Shown here one piece after another: positions 8,482 through 13,307 of a stretch of DNA of 13,307 nucleotides. The DNA comes from Larix sibirica. Its lineage: Eukaryota; Streptophyta; Pinopsida; Pinales; Pinaceae. Position 1 is the first letter of the stretch, and each line of letters begins with the position of its first letter. The position numbers and the translations under genes are program-made. The stretch is taken from assembly GCA_004151065.3 (NCBI GenBank), contig NWUY0303928441.1:1-13307 (forward strand), read 5' to 3'. The notes under the pieces are model-generated. The model searched no databases. It saw only the letters and a program-made list of their open reading frames with translations, and was not told the DNA's origin.

Positions 8482-8740
8482 TTTAAATATGCATGTCCAG
8501 TATGTGGTCCCAGGAAAACATCAAGATGTTCAAGAAATTTAGAGAAGGAAGTGTATGGTGAGTATGTGAATTTATTCCTTGGAAACCATAAGTATCTAAC
8601 TACCTAAAAAAGTCTCCTTGATGAGCAGGAACAGGTTGGAAAAAAACCCATCAAGAATGAAACCTCATATATGGAAAAAGTACTTTGAGAATATTTGTAA
8701 CACCTCCATCATTGATTATGTTACTCGTTTTCTCTTTTAA

Positions 8741-9215
8741 TGATTGATATCCTTGCTACTTTATGTTTATATTGAAATTGTGAACATTATTTTTTGAATT
8801 ATGATGAATTTGTGATGCTTAGAGGGTAGATGATGTTATGAACTCGTTATTTTCCTTTACGATTCATTAAATTATTTTTTTCAATGATTATTGAAAGATA
8901 AATATATTATCGATTCATATTTCAATCAAATATTATGATGTTCTTCGAAGAGATAAGTATGTGCAGGTTGATGTTTCATGGTGCCCAAAATAAGACTCGT
9001 TAGCAACAACTTAGAAGAATGTTAAGTAAATTGTAGAAATTGTACCCAAGGAGAAGGAAATTTTGGTCACTTAGTACCTTTGTGAACTTGGTAAAGGGAA
9101 CAATTACTAATTTCACTTTAGAAATCATTTTTAAGTTGGTTTAGGGTTAAAAGGCCGAAGAGAAATGGGTTTATTTCACCAAATACTCTACTCATTTTAT
9201 GACACTTATATTTTT
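8741..9215. other. AT-rich stretch, no gene seen
   Basis: Similarity to the CACTA transposase fades at about 8740. I see no further transposase motif, RNA gene or clear repeat. The TGTAACACC word at 8695 resembles the start of some plant LTRs, but it falls inside transposase coding similarity. Confidence 0.5.
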
Positions 9216-9254
9216 CATCCTAAGTCTAATTTCAGCCCAAGTGCACTTAGGATG
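9216..9254. repeat. Inverted repeat, 10-bp perfect arms, 19-base loop
   Basis: CATCCTAAGT at 9216-9225 pairs exactly with ACTTAGGATG at 9245-9254. A G-rich run (GGGGGGAGCGGG) follows on the right. With no run of T after it and no adjacent gene, I have no evidence that it acts as a terminator. It could be an LTR structure or the core of a decayed palindromic repeat. Confidence 0.7.
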
Positions 9255-10607
9255 GGGGGAGCGGGAAGGCGAAGAGACTTTATTATGAGTGATATGTTAC
9301 CTATGGAGATATTCTAAAAATAGAATCTTTCCTTGTGTGAGTGGGGCTAGGAATTTTTCCGTTTGCTACCTTGAAAAATAAAGTTGTTGGATTTGTGATT
9401 ATTATGAATTGATTTAAGCACTTGTGTGAGTGGGTAGATGATTATATTGTTGTACTTGAATTAAGGGGGATAATAATTTCCAATTGGTGTAAGCTAAAGT
9501 TGAGACAATTTGCACCCACTATCGGTGAATTTTTTAGTCAAAATCCGATGAAAATTGTTGAAATGGTAGTTTTTCAGTTGTTGGAATTGCATAATCGAGG
9601 TGCCCCAGGGGTAATCGAGTGCACTGCATTCATTTCTACAATCAAAATTTCATATTTCAACAATGAAAATTGCAATTTCAGAAACAAATTGTGTTGTCTA
9701 ATTCCAACAAAACTTGTTGGAGAAGGTGCAAATTTTCTATACTTTAGCTCATTCCATTTCCATTTTATGCCTATAAATTGATTTTGGTACCTCAACAATC
9801 TACTGTTGGAGTTAAAATCAATCCTTGGGTGTTGTTTCCCCTTTATTGACATCTCTATTTTGGAGCATTAGTTTGGACCAACAACTGGTCATGGTCATTG
9901 TTAAGGTGGAAGGGTACATGTATGTGATGTTTTCATTGTTATTATATTTTTTCTTTAATTATGGATAACTTATATTACTTAAAAAAAAAATTGTTAGGTA
10001 TCCACCCTCCAACTAGTCATGTTGGGAACAATTTTTACATATTGATACCATAGCCTTAGTTTTTCAATATTGAGGCCCTATGAGGATAATTAGGTTTAAA
10101 TGTAGATTAAAGTAAGAGAACCTAGATAAAAACCTAAGTTGGTATGTACTCATGATGGGTTTGTATAAAATAACTACAATGATGTACTGGTTGACTTATT
10201 TTCATTTTATTTCTCTTTTTATTTACTCTTTCATGTATTTCTGATTTGACTAGTTAAACTTTCTTATGTAAGTTGTAGATAGGATAGTTAGTATATAAAT
10301 TCATCTATCTATTTGAATCTATTATTTTTTAGTAATAATGCAATCCTAAATTACTGCATTTAATTTCCTTAGATGTTAATTTTTGTACTTTTTCTAGTTA
10401 TAACAATTAATTATTTTGTTTTCTTGTCTTTGTAATATTTATAAACCATTAATGTTGATCGCTATATCTAGATGTTATTTGCAAATATATACATTGAAAT
10501 AATATAAAACTTAAGAAATGATGTAATGAATTATATATCCTATGCATATTTAGGTTTATTTCAAAGACCCTAGATGCATCCTGAGACTCTAATCTTCTTA
10601 TGTGTAG
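9255..10607. other. Non-coding AT-rich DNA, possibly including an old LTR
   Basis: The two overlapping open frames at 9422-9781 (+) and 9574-9852 (-) look like chance: the first needs a TTG start and neither shows motifs. The 14-base word CTTGTGTGAGTGGG occurs at 9332-9345 and 9421-9434. A perfect 7-bp stem with a 3-base loop (CCAACAA-AAC-TTGTTGG) lies at 9704-9720. A TATA-like CCTATAAATTG lies near 9769. Together with balanced-looking T-rich sequence these resemble LTR or promoter DNA, but no LTR ends or target-site duplications were identified. A run of ten A is at 9981-9990. Confidence 0.35.
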
Positions 10608-10608
10608 T

Positions 10609-10616
10609 TGGTATCA
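10609..10616 (+). other. Weak primer-binding-site-like motif (tRNA-Met type)
   Basis: TGGTATCA is the first eight bases of the common plant LTR-retrotransposon primer binding site, complementary to the 3' end of initiator tRNA-Met. The next bases (CAATG) diverge from the usual GAGC. It lies about 1.1 kb upstream of the recognisable Ty3/gypsy gag on the same strand, a plausible leader length. No CA-ending LTR is clear just before it, and nothing upstream resembles the LTR-like sequence at 13102, so this may be chance. Confidence 0.2.
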
Positions 10617-10657
10617 CAATGTTAGAATAGCAATTACTCAAATAAAATTTTGTTAAA

Positions 10658-10676
10658 TGTGTGTGTGTGTGTGTGT
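10658..10676. repeat. TG dinucleotide microsatellite
   Basis: Nine uninterrupted TG units plus one T, flanked by TTAAA on the left and TTTTACA on the right. Confidence 0.95.
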
Positions 10677-11728
10677 TTTACATAAGTCAATATATAGCTA
10701 GAATCCCCAATGCAAATTTGAAACTCCATGTATTATTTCCAATGCATCCACCAATCCAAGCCCTTTACTAGCTAGATCGATTTCCTTAATGGTCAGATGA
10801 CTATAGTGTTGAATTAGAAAGATCCCCCCATCCACAACCAAACAATCAAGGAAACCCTAGTATCTCTTTCTACATGCAAAACCAAGTTGGAGAAATGTTG
10901 ATTGGGAAATTCTACCAATGGAGAACCTATTCAAAACTGAGAACCATGTAACTCGAAGGCCATGTGTTAGGGGTTAGCATATGGATTATAAAAATATTGG
11001 AAACATATCATATGGATTGTGAGTATATTTGAATGGTTTTGTCTTGCATATATGTATGAAAATAATTATCAGTCAACAAAATAACATATGACCCATTGTT
11101 GTTAAATGAAGACTTCCATTATTTCCACAATTTGTCACTTATGTGTAAGTTGGTGAATTGTTGGTTTTTTACCAAGGACCAGGCCATATGCAATACACAA
11201 ATACATTAGACAAGGTGGAACCAACATTAGGAAGTTACAAAAACATATATTACCTTTGGAGGGTCATCCCTAGGGTCTAGTTAGTGTTTATGAGAATAAT
11301 ATGTATGTATAAGTGATTTGATGATGTAAACCTCTACCATAGACAAGACTAGGTGTAACTGAATCCCTTATTGATGTTATCGATGCCGATTTCAATCAAA
11401 TCATAGATCCATCAATTGGAAACAACGAAATTTTAATGCCTAAGAATGGGTATGAACACCTCTAATTCCCCAACCTAGAGTGATAATATGAGGACTAGTT
11501 AGGGTCATGTCTCTCTGAATGACAATCTAATCCATGAAGAGTTAATATGAGAAGTTCATTTTTGAAGAGTTAGGTGGATGAAAAATATCCCTACATTTTG
11601 GAAATAAAATGAATGCTTAAGTCCCTTGGATCCAAGTTTGAGAATCAAGGAAATAGACCCTTAATATATGATATCCCTAACTAATAAGAATTGATCAAGT
11701 GTTAAAATTTGGGAATAACCTAAGAAAG
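10677..11728 (+). other. Possible untranslated or N-terminal Gag leader of the Ty3/gypsy remnant
   Basis: No open frame of note is present. Short protein-like pieces occur, such as PQPNNQGNPSISFYMQNQVG near 10830-10890, where Q/N-rich sequence would suit a Gag N-terminus, but I cannot match them to a family. An imperfect repeat starting CATATGGATT occurs near 10978 and 11009. Whether this belongs to the element downstream is inference from position only. Confidence 0.25.
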
Positions 11729-12245
11729 GAGAAGGTACCCACCTTCAATGGAATTGTTAGAAGAGGAAATGAAGTGGAAGCATGGTTAATTAACACCTAG
11801 AGGAGAATATTATTAAATGACATCAACTCCTTAGAGAATACCAAGTTCACCATTTATTAGATGATAAAAATATTTGGTGGGATCCTTGAAGAAAAGAAAG
11901 AAGGTAGATGAAGATCTCCTGTAATGGGATACGTTAAAAAATCACCTAATATATAAGTGCCTAGGTGATATGTACTTCCATAAGAAGGAAAATAAGTATT
12001 ATTGATTGAAATAAGGCAACATCACCAAGGAAGAAAATGAATTTCAGTTTGTGGGACAATACAAGTATGTCCATGGAATTAGTGAATAATCCCAAGGCGA
12101 GAGATTCATCGAGGGGCTTGGAGGGCATGTCAAAGACAAGGACTGGACATTCATACTGAAGACACTTTAAAAATTAATAAATTGGATATAATTGTGTGAA
12201 TCAAAATTCCAACATATAAAGGATTTGAGTGGTAAAATTAATTAG
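11729..12245 (+). pseudogene. Decayed Gag (retrotransposon gag domain) of a Ty3/gypsy element
   Basis: The Gag domain is readable across three frames. Frame 2 from 11729 reads EKVPTFNGIVRRGNEVEAWL, broken by a TAG at 11798-11800, matching the 'PTFDG...EAEAWL' start of plant Retrotrans_gag domains. The expected WWD block lies at about 11876-11884 in another frame. Frame 3 (11880-12245) then reads KKVDEDLL*WDTLKNHLIYK, KENKYY, EEENEFQFVGQYKYVHGISE-like sequence and GERFIEGLGG, matching the later helices 'W..FK..F..KY...YY..K..EF..L..GN.T..EY...F..L..Y......K..RFL.GL'. Stops inside frame 3 include TAA 11922-11924 and several later. Gag forms the particle shell that packages the element's RNA; this copy cannot make it. 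A Cys-containing patch near 12383 (ECAQFGPKLCK) may be a damaged zinc knuckle. Confidence 0.8.
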
Positions 12246-12459
12246 AGGATTAATTATTAGAAGACTTGGAAGCAAGGTTTTAACCAATATAGCTTTAATT
12301 TTACACCACCATCCTATTTAGAAAACAACATATACCTAAAGAGAATGTGGGTCTTACCAACACTAGGAATAAATATTTTGAATGTGCACAGTTTGGACCT
12401 AAATTGTGTAAGTTCCCCAAGATAATGAATCATACAATGGGAAAAATAAAATATTTGGA

Positions 12460-12841
12460 TATAGAACCATGGGTGTTGCACTTAAGGGGAAGATTTATGT
12501 AGCTTTGGATAACCATCAAGTAGAACCTTTAAATTTTGATTAACACTGAAATCACCAATGGTTTAATATCCTCTTTGGTAGTGTCCAATTGTAAGCTAAC
12601 GAAACAAAAACTGCAATATCATTGGAAGGGGCGACTAGATATTGGTGCTAATAAGTGGGTCAATTAGGTAGTATATTGTTTCATAGTTGAGGTAGGTGGT
12701 TGGACTAGTACCATATGTTTCCATGAGTTATCTTTCCACTCATATGATGGAATAATCACATAGTGCTAATTAGATATTTATAAATCTAATGTGGATTATT
12801 ATGAGAAGGGGTTGAAAGTGTGGATAAGACACCAATATTAG
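12460..12841 (+). pseudogene. Decayed aspartic protease region of the Ty3/gypsy element, catalytic part lost
   Basis: Frame 1 reads GKIYVALDNHQVE (about 12487-12525), the 'RIYAALDNRQ' linker that precedes the protease in some plant Ty3/gypsy polyproteins. Frame 2 then reads TEITNGLISSLVVSNCKLTK, followed at 12640-12820 by VEVGGWTST, SYDGII, and SNVDYYEKGLKVW. These correspond to the region after the active site, including the 'SYDVIIGMDWL' block, here damaged by TAG and TAA. The catalytic D-[ST]-G segment expected between 'NGLIS' and 'VVSNCKL' is not present, consistent with a deletion of some 10-20 residues. A TAG at 12839-12841 closes the frame. Confidence 0.7.
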
Positions 12842-12856
12842 TAAGTCATATTAGTG

Positions 12857-13074
12857 TTGCAGGATAAATGCGATGTGCATAAGGGTTGTAAATATTATCT
12901 CATTAACATAAATAAAGTAACATATGTATAATCTATAGCAGCATATTATTTATCACTAATAATATAATTCATCGGCATATTCCTAGGAGATTTACCCAGG
13001 TTACACATAACTCGGAAATAAATTACACTATAGACCTTATGCTTGGAACAACCTTGATATCAAAGGAGCCTTAA
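12857..13074 (+). pseudogene. Protease-to-reverse-transcriptase junction of the Ty3/gypsy element, truncated
   Basis: Frame 2 reads QDKCDVHKGCKYYLININ (about 12860-12913), the linker 'K..RKGC.LYA..V' after the protease. It then reads FIGIFLGDLPRLHITRK (12968-13018), corresponding to 'FKDVFPEEIPGLPPKRDIDF'. After a frameshift, frame 1 reads YTIDLMLGTTLISKEP and ends at TAA 13072-13074, corresponding to 'IDL.PGA.PISK.PYRM' at the very start of the reverse transcriptase. The match stops there: the catalytic RT, RNase H and integrase domains, normally about 3 kb or more, are not in this window. An LTR-like start lies only 28 bases further on. Confidence 0.75.
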
Positions 13075-13101
13075 ATATTGATAAGTAATTAGCTTGAGGA
13101 G

Positions 13102-13307
13102 TGTAATGTCCCCATTTTGACCCCCTTTGTATTAAACCGTAAATGATGTAAATATTGTAATTTAATCATGGTGAGGAGCTCAAGGCCAAGGCCCCACCAT
13201 TGATTTAGCGTTTCATGAATCGGCAATTAAAAATAGATGCCCATGGTTCTTGTGCGAGATGGGCACAATGTAAATAAGACACCATGTAAATACGAATTTT
13301 AATGAAA
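13102..13307 (+). mobile_element. LTR-like sequence, 5' end of an LTR, cut by window end
   Basis: TGTAATGTCCCC at 13102 is a typical beginning for LTRs of plant Ty3/gypsy elements. It is preceded by the purine-rich AGCTTGAGGAG (13091-13101), which would suit a polypurine tract. If this is the 3' LTR of the element whose gag and protease lie upstream, most of pol has been deleted. It could instead be a separate element inserted there. The LTR runs beyond the window, so its length and CA end are unknown. A 7-bp perfect inverted repeat, TGCCCAT (13238-13244) and ATGGGCA (13259-13265), lies inside it. No second copy was seen in the window. Confidence 0.5.

Larger units (their letters stand above)
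7090..8740 (+). pseudogene. Decayed CACTA (En/Spm) transposase, Tnp2/Transposase_21 type
   Basis: Pieces of the transposase appear in the right order in shifting frames. About 7090-7360 is an acidic lead-in (VSVHEDVPMDDIYD), then SLYETSKESLLY. 7468-7830 reads GDILLP, KFPKC*ISRYRV, and QVPCKILHHIPIIPVLN followed by MHA, which matches the C-x-x-CG-SRY and VP-K-LR-FPIIPRLK-HA block of Tnp2. About 7836-7960 reads FKEEPHNVRLSLVVD, NPFGEI, FNWTIFVISKNLHPW and KRKHKMLALI, the NVRLGLA-DG-NPFG and NLPPW-KRK block. 8218-8381 reads DMDIYLETIINDIL, QFQFHEILTWIIHD. 8479-8740 reads KYACPVCGPRKTSR, LEKEVYGEY and MKPHIWKKYF. Stops include TAG 7156-7158, TAA 7237-7239 and TGA in KFPKC*; frameshifts occur near 7830, 7988-8165, 8300 and 8650. 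A full Tnp2 is far longer, and the region carrying later motifs is absent. No CACTA terminal repeats were found. Identification is confident; the exact ends are not. Confidence 0.85.

Noticed and set aside
8695-8710. TGTAACACCTCC as an LTR start
   Set aside because: It lies inside sequence still readable as transposase (KKYFENICNTSI), and the following bases do not match the LTR-like sequence at 13102.
9422-9852. Overlapping ORFs on both strands (119 and 92 codons)
   Set aside because: They occupy the same DNA on opposite strands, the + one starts at TTG, and neither shows a domain. The sequence reads more like LTR or intergenic DNA.
1-13307. tRNA, rRNA, CRISPR array, bacterial operon or organellar insertion
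   Set aside because: I saw no cloverleaf with a complete A/B box pair, no regularly spaced repeats with unique spacers, no ribosomal or chloroplast/mitochondrial gene sequence, and no Shine-Dalgarno-led gene series.

Overview
This window looks like intergenic DNA from a large, repeat-rich plant nuclear genome. I see no intact gene. It is strongly AT-rich, its longest open frames are about 120-160 codons, and its recognisable protein matches are old plant transposable elements full of stops and frameshifts. The degree of decay would suit a gymnosperm, but that is inference; the sequence alone does not fix the species. Nothing suggests a bacterial, viral or organellar origin.

Layout. (1) 1-717: an unrecognised coding remnant on the + strand that enters from outside the window, then a second short exon-like frame. 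(2) 995-2290, minus strand: a broken RNase H domain of retroelement type near 1914-2290. Its reading frame continues past three stops into an unrecognised 132-codon ORF (1491-1886). An unrecognised acidic ORF (995-1469) follows in another frame. (3) 2465-2767: a small unrecognised + strand ORF. (4) 2768-5593: AT-rich DNA with no supportable gene. (5) 5594-6317: a short lysine-rich coding remnant and two direct repeats. (6) 7090-8740, + strand: a decayed CACTA (En/Spm) transposase of the Tnp2/Transposase_21 type. It has at least one plausible intron and an 89-bp tandem duplication inside it. (7) 8741-11728: AT-rich DNA with small inverted repeats, a TG microsatellite and a weak primer-binding-site-like motif. 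(8) 11729-13307, + strand: a decayed Ty3/gypsy LTR retrotransposon. Gag, a damaged aspartic protease and the very start of the reverse transcriptase region run, after a large gap, almost directly into an LTR-like start (TGTAATGTCCCC) at 13102.

These parts do not form a working pathway. They are independent relics, and the elements recognised are DNA transposon, LTR retrotransposon and possibly LINE-type RNase H. The parts that remain unexplained are the coding-like stretches at 1-344, 995-1469, 1491-1886 and 2465-2767. I found no convincing new biological system.
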